A DNA stretch of 64,000 nt from Paenibacillus sp. L3-i20 (GTDB lineage: Bacteria; Bacillota; Bacilli; Paenibacillales; Paenibacillaceae), in the NCBI RefSeq assembly GCF_022180385.2, contig NZ_BQME02000002.1, positions 1,488,001 through 1,552,000 on the forward strand, in the 5' to 3' direction. The position numbers were made by a program, and so were the translations under genes. Below the pieces are notes generated by a model, which did not search any database, was not told the origin of the DNA, and saw only the letters and a program-made list of their open reading frames with translations. Shown piece by piece: positions 48,359 to 56,849 of the stretch; position 1 is the first letter of the stretch; each line of letters opens with the position of its first letter.

Positions 48359-49591
48359 TCATTCCTTTCCGGATACTTTTTTTGCTTCAAAATAAATTTC
48401 AGAAACCACTTCCGCCAAAGCATCAACCGTTCTGTATGATTCCTCAAGCGTATTCTCAATGCCGCCGATTTCAATTAATGCACTATCCGTTGCTAATGAT
48501 TGATTATACTCAGCATTACCCGTATTTTTCCCCCATATTCCTCTTGAAATGCCAGGGTATTTTTTTTCTAATGCCTTATGAATTTTTGTTGCAAATGCTT
48601 CATTTTCTTTCCAATTAGGATTTTTATTACCTATTACAAAATAAACTTGCGCATAACTTTTGCCGTCAATATCTATTGTTGTATATTTTCTTTTTTGCGA
48701 ATCTCGATGCAAATCAAAGAAAAATTTCAAATCTTTGCTGCTAGCAATTGCTTCCTTAACTGTTTTCATAGAATACTTGTAACTTAATTCATACCGGAAT
48801 CCTTTAATTTTTGACGGATAATCCGTATCTGAATGAATTGTTCCAACTCCTTCTTCTTGCAGCTTTTTAGCCAAACGTTTACCTAGCATCGTAATATTTT
48901 TTTTACTTGAACTTGCATCCTTTGACTCTTTATCAATTTCCGGGTACCATGACTCTCTATTGTGAGAATGATAGATAAACACTACTTTTGAATTTTTGTT
49001 AGCAGGTGTACTACCTTGTCCTTCCTTACTTCCCTTAGTAATTTCTCCCTTTAACTCTCCGCCATTTTCTGGCCCTTCTGCAATAGGTTCAGTCGGTACC
49101 TGAGTACCTTCTTCTTCTCCGAGCCCTTCAAGTGGATCATAGACCGGCGAATGATCTTGAGGCCCTACATCTGTATCAGTTCCGAGCCCCCTTCTAATGA
49201 GGAAGGAATCATCGCCTCCCATGCCTGGCAATTCCCCCGCTAGCATACTGCTTGGATCATTAGGATTAATGTTCGTAAGCGTACGCATTAAGAACACACT
49301 AATATCTTTTCCGGTTAGGGATTCAGATTCCAAGCTACTCTCAAAAGATGGCATCTCCATCTCTAGCATATCTCCGAACAAACCACTTGATACCGATGCA
49401 GCAAATCCCTTCATAGAATGAATTGGAGACTGCGATGACTGCTGATGAACCATCCCTGCAACACCAAGAACGACAAAAAACAATGTTGAGCTAAATGACA
49501 GCAAGGAAAATGCTCGGCCAGTAACAAGCAGTTGTCTAACACTACTCGTATCCCTTAATATGCTCAACCAAATAGGAAATCGTTTCCTCAT
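48359..49591 (-). CDS. spoIIP: stage II sporulation protein P (SpoIIP)
   Basis: A 410-residue cell-wall amidase/endopeptidase of the SpoIIDMP engulfment complex that degrades septal peptidoglycan. An N-terminal membrane anchor (about residues 27-48) is followed by a polar linker rich in Gly/Glu/Pro. The C-terminal amidase domain has VVFIYHSHNRESWYPE, FFFDLHRDSQKRKY and ALIEIGGIENTLEES, with the expected metal His and catalytic Glu. In Bacillus it follows gpr; here a divergent secreted gene separates them. Confidence 0.95.
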   Translation of the reverse strand: MRKRFPIWLSILRDTSSVRQLLVTGRAFSLLSFSSTLFFVVLGVAGMVHQQSSQSPIHSMKGFAASVSSGLFGDMLEMEMPSFESSLESESLTGKDISVFLMRTLTNINPNDPSSMLAGELPGMGGDDSFLIRRGLGTDTDVGPQDHSPVYDPLEGLGEEEGTQVPTEPIAEGPENGGELKGEITKGSKEGQGSTPANKNSKVVFIYHSHNRESWYPEIDKESKDASSSKKNITMLGKRLAKKLQEEGVGTIHSDTDYPSKIKGFRYELSYKYSMKTVKEAIASSKDLKFFFDLHRDSQKRKYTTIDIDGKSYAQVYFVIGNKNPNWKENEAFATKIHKALEKKYPGISRGIWGKNTGNAEYNQSLATDSALIEIGGIENTLEESYRTVDALAEVVSEIYFEAKKVSGKE

Positions 49592-49688
49592 TTTGTTAAC
49601 CTCCCATTTTGCACCAAACTAATAGTAGCGCTGTTAATCTACTATCAATCTATGAGAGATTACATATTGATAGAACCAGTAGAGTAAT

Positions 49689-49719
49689 ATTGTATGGCAT
49701 CCAAACCTGGTAGTTATAC
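49689..49719 (-). promoter_or_regulatory. putative sigma-E promoter of spoIIP
   Basis: A -10 box CATACAAT (49689-49696), identical to the sigma-E/K consensus, lies about 95 bases before the spoIIP start. The -35 GTATAAC (49713-49719) at 16 bases spacing matches only in its ATA core. Support comes from the -10 and from the known sigma-E dependence of spoIIP. Confidence 0.4.
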
Positions 49720-49825
49720 AATTTATTGCATCATTACATCCTTGATAAAAACACAAGTGCATTTCTTACTCGATATGAAAAAGATGTACTCCATCCTATA
49801 TAGATATTGAAGATATACTCTACAT

Positions 49826-49839
49826 TGAAAGCGCTATAT
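49826..49839. promoter_or_regulatory. putative catabolite-responsive element (cre)
   Basis: TGAAAGCGCTATAT agrees with the CcpA site pattern TGWAARCGYTWNCW at all but one position. It lies directly upstream of the candidate promoter of the secreted protein, as expected for a carbon-regulated polysaccharide-utilisation gene. Confidence 0.6.
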
Positions 49840-49870
49840 TTGTTATAGTGGCGGTAGGTACCGCTAAAAT
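49840..49870 (+). promoter_or_regulatory. putative promoter with dyad in a 19-base spacer
   Basis: TTGTTA (49840-49845) and TAAAAT (49865-49870) are 19 bases apart. The spacer holds a perfect dyad GCGGTA-GG-TACCGC (49851-49864). A long spacer with a central dyad is the layout of MerR-type promoters; a LacI- or GntR-type operator is the other option. Confidence 0.45.
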
Positions 49871-50035
49871 AAAAATTTTGCAATTTAAAAGTTAAATCAC
49901 TTAAACGTATTCAATTTGCCCATAAAAATCATTCTTTTCCCCTGATTTTAATAGCTATGAGAGGTGGTGAGGCTCTACTTAACTATTATCCCAGCTATGT
50001 TGAATTAGAAACTACCATTTGAAGGAGGATCAACA

Positions 50036-52636
50036 ATGATCTATGTAAGTAAAGTTGTAAAAGGGTCAAAAATAACATGTATCTATTTAGCCATTCTCGC
50101 TTCACTGCTAGTCATTTCTTCGCTTGGGGTGCCCACAGCGCAAGCAGCTGTCGATCTCTCCTTGCCGAATTGGAGTACAGCTGGTTATAAAGGCGGGCAG
50201 TCACTGCCAACAACTGGTACGATCATTGACCTTACTACAAAGGGCATTACAGCAAGCGATGGTGTTGATGATTCAAATGCCCTACAACAAGTCATTAATG
50301 ACATTCGTAGCGGTGTACTAAAGGCAAACGGGCAAGTTATCAGCGAATCCAATCGGGCTATTTTAAAATTACCCCTCGGTCAAATCGACTTCAATAAACA
50401 AATTCGTGTGGATGCAAGTTATATTACGATTCAAGGAGCTGGCAATGATCCAATAACCGGGACTAATATTGTTTTTAAACCAGCAGTTACATACTCCGAA
50501 GATCCTGCCAACCCCGGAGCTCCGTTAATAGATGGGAAGCTATGGCCCGGATATGCAGCGTTTCGGGTTGAAGATCGGACCAAACATGCCAGCGATCAAA
50601 CGTATGAGGGCAGCATCAACTTCCACTGGCTAAGTGGACAAAGGGTAGCTACGAGCGGAGGCGGCACGAAGGGCAGTACGCACGTAAAGGTTGCCTCCGG
50701 CAAAGGAAGTACATTCCAAGTAGGTAACACCGTTTATGTAGGAGCTGCCAATACCGTTCCTTTTTATGATCAAATGCAAGGACCGCAGCAATATCGCTAC
50801 AACGGGCATATGCGGACACAGATGTTTACAGTAGTCAGCATCAGCGGAGATACACTTACACTTGATAAACCTTTAGAGTTTGATGTTCCATTCAGCAACG
50901 GTGGATTGCTTCCTGCTGATCCCGGCGGTTCTAATTCAATTTACTATAGTAAAGTAATGAAGGTGACAGCCGTTAAAGGTGTCGGGTTCGAGGATTTCTA
51001 CTTTACGCAAGACATTTCCTATACCCCTTATGCCACTACGATAAACGCCAATGATTACGATGCAGTAACAAATCCGGGCGGAGTTGGCCTTAAATATAAA
51101 AATGAAGCATTGGAATACGCAGTGCATGGCATTTTGTTCAAATGGTCGCAGGATGGTTGGGTGAAAGGGATTCGTACGTATATGACGGGTTCCCATCCGA
51201 TCGTAACTGAATTCGCCAAAAATATGGAGATACGAAACAATATTATTTTCGGCTCGTGGAATAAAGGCAAAGGTGGGCACGGCTATGTTCGGGGCTCCAA
51301 GCTGTATGACAGCAAAATTATCGGCAACACAATTGATCGGGTACGCCATCTAACCCTCCAATGGTCGGCAACAGGCAACGTCGTACAACAAAATACACTT
51401 ACAACAGATATGAATTTGCATGGCGGCTGGGAACGGAGAAATTTAATCGAACAAAATACGATTACTATTCCTTTTGAACACAGTTCGTGGGGTGAAGGTG
51501 AAGGCGGTCAGGATGTTTTGGAAGGTACTTGGTATCCGATTTGGTATGGTGCCGGACTTCACGCTACAAAATGGTCAGGATCTACAGGCGAGCAAAATGT
51601 TTTCTTCAACAATACCATGTCCAAACAAGAGACAAAAGACGGGCCTTATGTCAGCTACGCTCCTTACAATCAGTTAACTGCCATCTACCAAATGGGATGG
51701 GATGGTTCAGGCTGGAGTCATTTGCAAAAGCCATCAGGTACGTTTATCAATACTTGGGGCAGCAATGAAAAAAGCGATTTCAGCACCTCGCCGAATAAAG
51801 GCGTTTATGCGTGTTTAGCGTATACGGGCATGTCATTGCTTGAAACTGGTACAGCGACCAACACATGTACGAGTACAGATACTGAGGCTCCTACTGCTCC
51901 TACAAATTTAATTGCGACACCGATTTCGAGTTCTCAAATTAATTTAAGCTGGATGGCAGCAACAGATAATGTAGCTGTTACTGGTTATGAAGTTTATCGT
52001 GGCGGTGTGTTAGTCGGTGAAGTAACTGGCACATCTTACAGTGACATAAGCCTGTCAGCAAATACATCCTATAGCTACAGCGTAAAAGCTAAAGATGCAG
52101 ACGGCAACGTATCTCTATGGAGCAATACAGCTCAAGCAACCACACAAGCCGGAGGAGGCAATGGTACCATCGTACTGCTAAGTCCGACGGATGACTCCTA
52201 TGTCCAAGAAAATAAGCAAATGAATAACTACGGAAACACAACAACGATGGCGGTTAAAACCGATATTTCCCAAAATCGTTATTCCCTACTTAAATTTAAT
52301 TTAAGCAGCCTTACCGGAACCATAACGAATGCGAAGCTTCGTATCTATGGCAGCTCCTCGTCTACGACAACATTAAACGCTTCCGAGATAGCAGACTCTT
52401 GGTCGGAAGCAACTTTGACTTGGAATAACAAACCCGCAACTGGAATTTCAGTAGGTTCAGTCGCTATGAATACAATCACAACTTATTACGAGATTGATGT
52501 AACAGCGTACGTTATCGCTCAAACGGCAGGAGACGATATGGCTTCGTTTATTTTAAGTGAATCAGCAGGCAAATACACAACATTTAATACTAGTGAAAAC
52601 ACATTAAACAGGCCAGAATTAATTATAACGAATTAA
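50036..52636 (+). CDS. secreted beta-helix, FN3 and DNRLRE-domain protein (possible polysaccharide lyase)
   Basis: An 866-residue secreted multidomain protein. A signal peptide with a likely AQA cleavage site spans residues 1-37. The N-terminal catalytic-type region begins with a pectate-lyase-3 pattern (ASDGVDDSNALQQVINDIRS, then SYITIQGAG). It continues as Asn-rich parallel beta-helix repeats such as NNIIFGSW and NTIDRVRHLTLQW to about residue 600. A fibronectin type III domain follows (about 615-704). The C-terminal 155 residues match the DNRLRE/CBM96 pattern (DSYVQENKQMNNYG, RYSLLKFNLSSL, ADSWSEATLTWNNKP). A plant or algal polysaccharide is a plausible substrate, but catalytic residues cannot be assigned. 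A GGAGGA ribosome-binding site precedes the ATG. It is inserted against the operon direction between gpr and spoIIP. Confidence 0.88.
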   Translation: MIYVSKVVKGSKITCIYLAILASLLVISSLGVPTAQAAVDLSLPNWSTAGYKGGQSLPTTGTIIDLTTKGITASDGVDDSNALQQVINDIRSGVLKANGQVISESNRAILKLPLGQIDFNKQIRVDASYITIQGAGNDPITGTNIVFKPAVTYSEDPANPGAPLIDGKLWPGYAAFRVEDRTKHASDQTYEGSINFHWLSGQRVATSGGGTKGSTHVKVASGKGSTFQVGNTVYVGAANTVPFYDQMQGPQQYRYNGHMRTQMFTVVSISGDTLTLDKPLEFDVPFSNGGLLPADPGGSNSIYYSKVMKVTAVKGVGFEDFYFTQDISYTPYATTINANDYDAVTNPGGVGLKYKNEALEYAVHGILFKWSQDGWVKGIRTYMTGSHPIVTEFAKNMEIRNNIIFGSWNKGKGGHGYVRGSKLYDSKIIGNTIDRVRHLTLQWSATGNVVQQNTLTTDMNLHGGWERRNLIEQNTITIPFEHSSWGEGEGGQDVLEGTWYPIWYGAGLHATKWSGSTGEQNVFFNNTMSKQETKDGPYVSYAPYNQLTAIYQMGWDGSGWSHLQKPSGTFINTWGSNEKSDFSTSPNKGVYACLAYTGMSLLETGTATNTCTSTDTEAPTAPTNLIATPISSSQINLSWMAATDNVAVTGYEVYRGGVLVGEVTGTSYSDISLSANTSYSYSVKAKDADGNVSLWSNTAQATTQAGGGNGTIVLLSPTDDSYVQENKQMNNYGNTTTMAVKTDISQNRYSLLKFNLSSLTGTITNAKLRIYGSSSSTTTLNASEIADSWSEATLTWNNKPATGISVGSVAMNTITTYYEIDVTAYVIAQTAGDDMASFILSESAGKYTTFNTSENTLNRPELIITN

Positions 52637-52686
52637 TCTGCGGGTATGCGCCAAAGCATCTGGAACTTCTACTCTACTTGCTTCCG

Positions 52687-52739
52687 AAAAAGAGACTGTC
52701 TCTAAAGCCATGAATATGGCTGCGAGATCGTCTCTTTTT
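52687..52739. terminator. terminator after the secreted beta-helix gene
   Basis: AAAAAGAGAC and GTCTC-TTTTT arms with inner complementary segments around AGCCATGAATATGGCT. The flanking A and T runs make it usable in both directions. It lies about 50 bases past the stop codon. Confidence 0.8.
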
Positions 52740-52745
52740 ACGAAC

Positions 52746-52785
52746 AAAAAAAGCTTCCAGCCACTCAAAATAAGTGACAAGAAGC
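52746..52785 (-). terminator. rho-independent terminator after gpr
   Basis: Minus-strand GCTTC, CACT arms pair with AGTG, GAAGC around a loop and are followed by seven T, 27 bases beyond the gpr stop. Confidence 0.82.
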
Positions 52786-52812
52786 AAACTTTTATAAGCT
52801 CTTCTCTACAAT

Positions 52813-53829
52813 TTAATGTGTATATGCAGCTACGTTATCAGTGTCAACAGCTTCATGCAATGAAGCATTTAATCCGCTTGCAATAATATTGGCTATGTCT
52901 TCGATAAATTGATCGACTTCCTTAGGAGTAACTAATAAGTCATGACCAATTGGACTAAGAACTTCTTTAACTAATAGCAGTCGCTCATGTTCTTCCATTT
53001 CGTTCAATAATCCAAAAATTTTGTTGTTATCGCCCTTTTGCGCCTCCATATGACTACGCATCAAATCGAACGTATTATTAACAATCGTAGATGCATATAC
53101 AACAGTCGGAACGCCAATCGCAATGACAGGTACGCCTAAAATTTCACAAGTCAGTCCCTTACGCTTATTGCCAATACCTGAGCCAGGATGAATGCCAATA
53201 TCTGCGATTTGTATCGTCGTGTTCACTCTTTCCAGTGATCTTGATGCTAACGCATCGATCGCAATGACCAAATCCGGCTTTGAGCGGTCTACAATGCCTT
53301 GTACGATCTCGCTGGACTCGATTCCAGTAGTACCTAGAACGCCAGGAGCAACTGCGCTGACAGGTCGATAGCCCGGCGCAACCTGATCTGGCATTAATTC
53401 AAAGAAATGTCTCGTTACCATCACATTTTCTACGACAAGCGGCCCAAGCGCATCCGGTGTTACGTTCCAGTTACCAAGACCTACGATAAGTACGCGAGCC
53501 GTCTTGCTAATAGACAATCGTTGGAGAAATGATTCAAAGTGCTTAGCAAACTCAGTAGCTACACGATCCTGCAACATCGTATCTCCATTACGTAAGCCCG
53601 GCACCTCTATTGTGACATATTGTCCAATCATCTTCCCGATTGCTTGGGAGCCCTGTTCATTTTGAATATGCAACGCTGTAGTTTTAACCCCATCAACTTC
53701 CGTTGTTTCCGAATGAACACCCGGTATTATTCCTCCGCTCAATCCTTCGGCTTGTTCTTTAGCCTCTAACGCGAGGTCAGTTCTTACATTATATTTTTGC
53801 AGATCAAGATCGGTTTTCATAATGTACAT
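52813..53829 (-). CDS. gpr: germination protease GPR
   Basis: A 338-residue spore protease (family A25) that degrades small acid-soluble proteins when spores germinate. The short N-terminal segment (first about 15 residues, DLDLQKYNVRTDLALEA) contains the propeptide removed on activation. Conserved blocks LIVGLGNWNVTPDALGPLVV, VIAIDALASRS and the metal-site-like IHPGSGIGNKRKGL are present. The start could be the ATG at 53829 or the in-frame ATG at 53820. Convergent with the secreted gene and divergent from rpsT. Confidence 0.95.
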   Translation of the reverse strand: MYIMKTDLDLQKYNVRTDLALEAKEQAEGLSGGIIPGVHSETTEVDGVKTTALHIQNEQGSQAIGKMIGQYVTIEVPGLRNGDTMLQDRVATEFAKHFESFLQRLSISKTARVLIVGLGNWNVTPDALGPLVVENVMVTRHFFELMPDQVAPGYRPVSAVAPGVLGTTGIESSEIVQGIVDRSKPDLVIAIDALASRSLERVNTTIQIADIGIHPGSGIGNKRKGLTCEILGVPVIAIGVPTVVYASTIVNNTFDLMRSHMEAQKGDNNKIFGLLNEMEEHERLLLVKEVLSPIGHDLLVTPKEVDQFIEDIANIIASGLNASLHEAVDTDNVAAYTH

Positions 53830-53857
53830 ATCTCCCTTCGAACCTTTGTACTACCGT

Positions 53858-53886
53858 TAGTGTTCGCAACAGTTGTATTTTCATAC
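53858..53886 (-). promoter_or_regulatory. putative sigma-G promoter of gpr
   Basis: GTATG (53882-53886) and AACACTA (53858-53864) are separated by 17 bases, about 30 bases before the start codon. This fits the sigma-G pattern (GHATR, then CATAHTA) with two -10 mismatches. gpr is transcribed by sigma-F/sigma-G in Bacillus. Confidence 0.35.
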
Positions 53887-53940
53887 TGCTCACACTACTT
53901 TTACAATTGATAATGCGGAGCTTTGCAATATTGGTTACTA

Positions 53941-53969
53941 TTGCTTTTTGTACAGTCGCATGATAATAT
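53941..53969 (+). promoter_or_regulatory. sigma-A promoter of rpsT
   Basis: TTGCTT (53941-53946) and TAATAT (53964-53969) are 17 bases apart, about 105 bases before the rpsT start. Confidence 0.7.
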
Positions 53970-54041
53970 ATTTTAAGTTGTGTTGTTTAGGTTTATTGCC
54001 ATAAACCACTTTGAACAGTAAGCTCTAATGCTTGCGATGAG

Positions 54042-54065
54042 AAGTTTTGCTGCACAAAACTTTTT
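54042..54065 (+). promoter_or_regulatory. terminator-like hairpin abutting the rpsT ribosome-binding site
   Basis: AAGTTTTG and CAAAACTT form a perfect 8-bp stem with a 5-base loop and are followed by five T. The AGGAGGTG ribosome-binding site begins at the next base. The position suggests leader control of S20 synthesis by attenuation or by changing access to the ribosome-binding site. Confidence 0.55.
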
Positions 54066-54079
54066 AGGAGGTGAATTCC

Positions 54080-54352
54080 ATGCCAAACATTAAATCTGCG
54101 ATTAAACGCGTTAAAACAAACGAGAAGCGCCGTGCTTTGAACGCATCCCAAAAATCTGCACTTCGTTCGGCCGTTAAATCTGCTGACCAAGCGATCGCTG
54201 GAACTGATGTAGATGCTGCTAAAGCGGCTCTTATCGTTGCAACGAAAAAGTTGGATAAAGCAGTAACGAAAGGCCTGATTCATAAAAATGCGGCTGCCCG
54301 CAAAAAATCACGTCTTGCAAAGCGTCTTAACTCTTTGTCCGTGCAAGCGTAA
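54080..54352 (+). CDS. rpsT: 30S ribosomal protein S20
   Basis: A 90-residue S20 protein that binds 16S rRNA during early 30S assembly. The protein begins [19 protein letters not shown] and is rich in Lys and Ala, ending with [13 protein letters not shown]. An AGGAGGTG ribosome-binding site is six bases before the ATG at 54080; an ATG nine bases earlier would start on the wrong side of it. It is divergent from gpr and convergent with holA. Confidence 0.97.
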   Translation: MPNIKSAIKRVKTNEKRRALNASQKSALRSAVKSADQAIAGTDVDAAKAALIVATKKLDKAVTKGLIHKNAAARKKSRLAKRLNSLSVQA

Positions 54353-54376
54353 GCTTCAAGTACATCAAGCGTAAAC

Positions 54377-54405
54377 AGCTAAAGCCGTCCTTTGGAGGCT
54401 TAGCT
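54377..54405 (+). terminator. terminator after rpsT
   Basis: AGCTAAAGCC and GGCTTAGCT arms with a short internal stem, followed by TTCGTTTCG, 25 bases past the stop codon. Confidence 0.65.
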
Positions 54406-54472
54406 TTCGTTTCGTGGAGAAATATAAGCCTCTTATAAGATGAAAAACTTATAAGTTCTTATATTTTAAACG

Positions 54473-54510
54473 AAAAGGCTTCACCTTCCATTTGGAGGGT
54501 GAAGCCTTTT
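54473..54510. terminator. bidirectional terminator between rpsT and holA
   Basis: AAAAGGCTTCACC and GGTGAAGCCTTTT are perfect arms with inner pairing around TTTGG. Flanking A and T runs allow termination of both convergent genes; it is 44 bases past the holA stop. Confidence 0.85.
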
Positions 54511-54553
54511 CTAACTTCAATAATGAACTATGCAGTAACTAATACAATGATAA

Positions 54554-55588
54554 TTAAGCACCCTTCTCAAGGCCTAACGAAAGAAGATACAACTCAAGGC
54601 CAAGAGTCTTTTCGATAACACCTGTTTTCATCTTGTAGTCCAATTCAGCAAGTGATGCAAGCAATACCCCTAATCTCGCTGGAGTAAACTTACGGCTTTT
54701 CTCTGCCGCTAATTTCACTGCATATGGATGTAGTCCTAGCTGACCAGCCATCTGTTGCGGTGAATAATGATGTCCCTCCAGCTCTTTGATTTGAAGCATG
54801 ATTCTTAGTTGTCTCGCAATTAATGCAGCAATTTTGATTGGTTCCTCACGACGGATAAGGAGCTGATGATATAGCTTCATCGCTCGATCAATTCGCAATT
54901 CTGCAATAGAATCTACAAGCGCAAACACATCTTCCTCTACGGTTGCTTCTGTTAGAAGGGCAGTTTGCTCTGCGTCAATGACACCGCCTGCTCCTGCATG
55001 TAGACAAAGCTTGTCCACCTCTTGCGAAAGTTGACCCATATTTATCCCAACTCTTGTTAACAACATTTCAGCCGCATCTTCTGTTAACCGTCTATTCTGT
55101 TCTTCAGCTCGTTTCATCATCCATCGCTTTAACGCCGGAGCATCAAGCTCTGGAAAAGCTACGATGGAATTCCGATCCTTTAACGTCTTGACTAGCTTAC
55201 GCCGCTCATCCAACTTATCAGCATGTACAGCAAATACAATTATAGAAGTGTCGAGTGGACTATTCATATATTGAAGTAACGTTTCTGGGCGATGATCTAC
55301 CTTCGTATTTTCTTTCCCTCCAGCAGCCATCACTGTTGAATCACGAATGAGAATGAGTTTTCGTTCAAGGAAAAAGGGCGGTGTTTCTGCTTCAAGCACA
55401 GCTTCATCAATGGAAGTTTCAGAAGTATCGAACTTCGTAACTCCCATCTCCCTCTCTTCGGAAGTAAACAACTCATTTGTAAGTGCTTCTACGAATTGAC
55501 TCATTCGATAACGATCTTTCCCAAATAAGACGTAGATAGGTCGAAATTTCTTGCTTTTGATTTCTTTAAGCGCATCTTTTACATCCAT
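54554..55588 (-). CDS. holA: DNA polymerase III delta subunit HolA
   Basis: A 344-residue clamp-loader delta subunit that opens the beta sliding clamp. The N-terminal AAA+-like domain begins YVLFGKDRYRMSQFVEALTN. Domain II contains IVFAVHADKLDERRKLVKTL, and the C-terminal collar domain ends GLELYLLSLGLEKGA. The delta subunit lacks a functional P-loop, as expected. Position between comEC and rpsT matches Bacillus, with an ECF sigma pair inserted. Confidence 0.94.
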   Translation of the reverse strand: MDVKDALKEIKSKKFRPIYVLFGKDRYRMSQFVEALTNELFTSEEREMGVTKFDTSETSIDEAVLEAETPPFFLERKLILIRDSTVMAAGGKENTKVDHRPETLLQYMNSPLDTSIIVFAVHADKLDERRKLVKTLKDRNSIVAFPELDAPALKRWMMKRAEEQNRRLTEDAAEMLLTRVGINMGQLSQEVDKLCLHAGAGGVIDAEQTALLTEATVEEDVFALVDSIAELRIDRAMKLYHQLLIRREEPIKIAALIARQLRIMLQIKELEGHHYSPQQMAGQLGLHPYAVKLAAEKSRKFTPARLGVLLASLAELDYKMKTGVIEKTLGLELYLLSLGLEKGA

Positions 55589-55652
55589 TTAATGAGCTCC
55601 CCTTACCAAAAAATCAGCCAATGATAGCAACCTCGCTAATAAAGTCAACGGC

Positions 55653-55692
55653 AACAAAGGGATGAGCCTTCATGAGGTCTCATCCCTTTGTC
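55653..55692. terminator. hairpin between the anti-sigma gene and holA
   Basis: ACAAAGGGATGAG and CTCATCCCTTTGT are long arms with inner GCCTTCATGAGG pairing. T-rich flanks on both sides make it a plausible terminator of the sigma/anti-sigma operon. Confidence 0.65.
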
Positions 55693-55826
55693 TTTATATT
55701 AACATTCACAAGCAGCTCCATGGTACTGCTTGAAGAATGGTCATACGACGCGATTCATACGTCGCAGACTTTTCTTTAATTACATAATACGCAATATTGT
55801 GCCAACTTGTGCAAAAGCATGTAACA

Positions 55827-56849
55827 TTAACGAGTTGCCTTTTCTTCTTTCCAGTTGGATGTCTTTATGACGTATTTTTCAATAGCTCCTCTATCCAGAT
55901 GAACCTCATAGGAAAGTTCAGAACCATCTTCCGACCAACTCAACTGACTATGTTGTCCATTTTTCCTGGAAGTCTCCTTCACAGTCTCACCATCACTTGC
56001 AGTTACAACTATAATGGAGTGACCACTAACGCGAGCAGTAAATTGTCCATCTGGTGAAGCGAATTCCTCAACTCCAGCAATGCCGAAATCAGAGCTATTA
56101 GGTTCTTTCTTAGTTACTTCTAGCTCATCAATCGAAGTTCCTGTGATCGAAGTAGTCTCAGTGCCAACTTGATCTGTTCCTATTACCCCTTCCAAGGAAG
56201 GTTCTTCATTAACTAGACCTTTTCCACGTTCAGTACCTCTAGTGGCATTAAAATCGATTTGATTTTTCTCCGCTATAAAGGCAGATGGAACTTTTGCACC
56301 CTCGACTAAAACATCTTCCGCAGCAGCGTCTCCACCAGGATCTTCTGATCTGCTGCTTAATGAAGAAAGACTCTGCTCATCACCATTCGGACTAGCAATC
56401 TTCATATCTGCTGAAAATTGTGATTCACTACTATTGTCCTTTATGCCCAAATCAGGAGGGTATGTCACTAGAAATAAACCAGCAACTACACCAGCCGCAA
56501 TAATACCGCCTAATGCTCCCCAAGATGAGAAACGGCGATTCCGCTTTGCTCGACGTGACTGTATTGGAATGATCGACTCTTCGATTCGTGCAGGATGAGC
56601 AATATGACTACCCTTCTCACTAAGTAGATCAATGCGCATTAGCTCTGGCATTATCGCATCTACCAAGCTATAGCTGGGCACCACTTTCGGTAAGCTAGTA
56701 AGCTCGATCGATAATAGCTTCATTCGCTCGAACATCGCTTCGCAGTCCGGACAATGTCTCGTATGAGCCAATAAGACTTCCCTCTCGCTTTCGCTGAGAT
56801 CATCGTCAAGTTGTCTTTGCATTAGCTCCATCACCTCTTGACAATTCAT
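55827..56849 (-). CDS. anti-sigma factor, zinc-finger type (ZAS), membrane-bound
   Basis: A 340-residue anti-sigma factor. The cytosolic N-terminal zf-HC2 domain has the HxxxCxxC motif in LLAHTRHCPDCEAMF (His29, Cys33, Cys36). One membrane segment spans about residues 112-130 (GGIIAAGVVAGLFLVTY). A long Ser/Glu-rich extracytoplasmic region follows (about 135-260). The C-terminus carries two propeller-like repeats: FASPDGQFTARVSG and LSWSEDGSELSYEV. It overlaps the ECF sigma gene by four bases (ATGA), as is usual for a sigma/anti-sigma pair. The signal it senses is unknown. Confidence 0.9.
   Translation of the reverse strand: MNCQEVMELMQRQLDDDLSESEREVLLAHTRHCPDCEAMFERMKLLSIELTSLPKVVPSYSLVDAIMPELMRIDLLSEKGSHIAHPARIEESIIPIQSRRAKRNRRFSSWGALGGIIAAGVVAGLFLVTYPPDLGIKDNSSESQFSADMKIASPNGDEQSLSSLSSRSEDPGGDAAAEDVLVEGAKVPSAFIAEKNQIDFNATRGTERGKGLVNEEPSLEGVIGTDQVGTETTSITGTSIDELEVTKKEPNSSDFGIAGVEEFASPDGQFTARVSGHSIIVVTASDGETVKETSRKNGQHSQLSWSEDGSELSYEVHLDRGAIEKYVIKTSNWKEEKATR

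Larger units (their letters stand above)
49592..50035. other. 444-base intergenic region between spoIIP and the secreted beta-helix gene
   Basis: An AT-rich divergent regulatory region with no coding sequence seen. It holds a sigma-E-like -10 for spoIIP, a cre-like site and a promoter-like dyad layout for the rightward gene, and a leader of about 165 bases before its start codon. The individual sites are listed separately. Confidence 0.7.
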
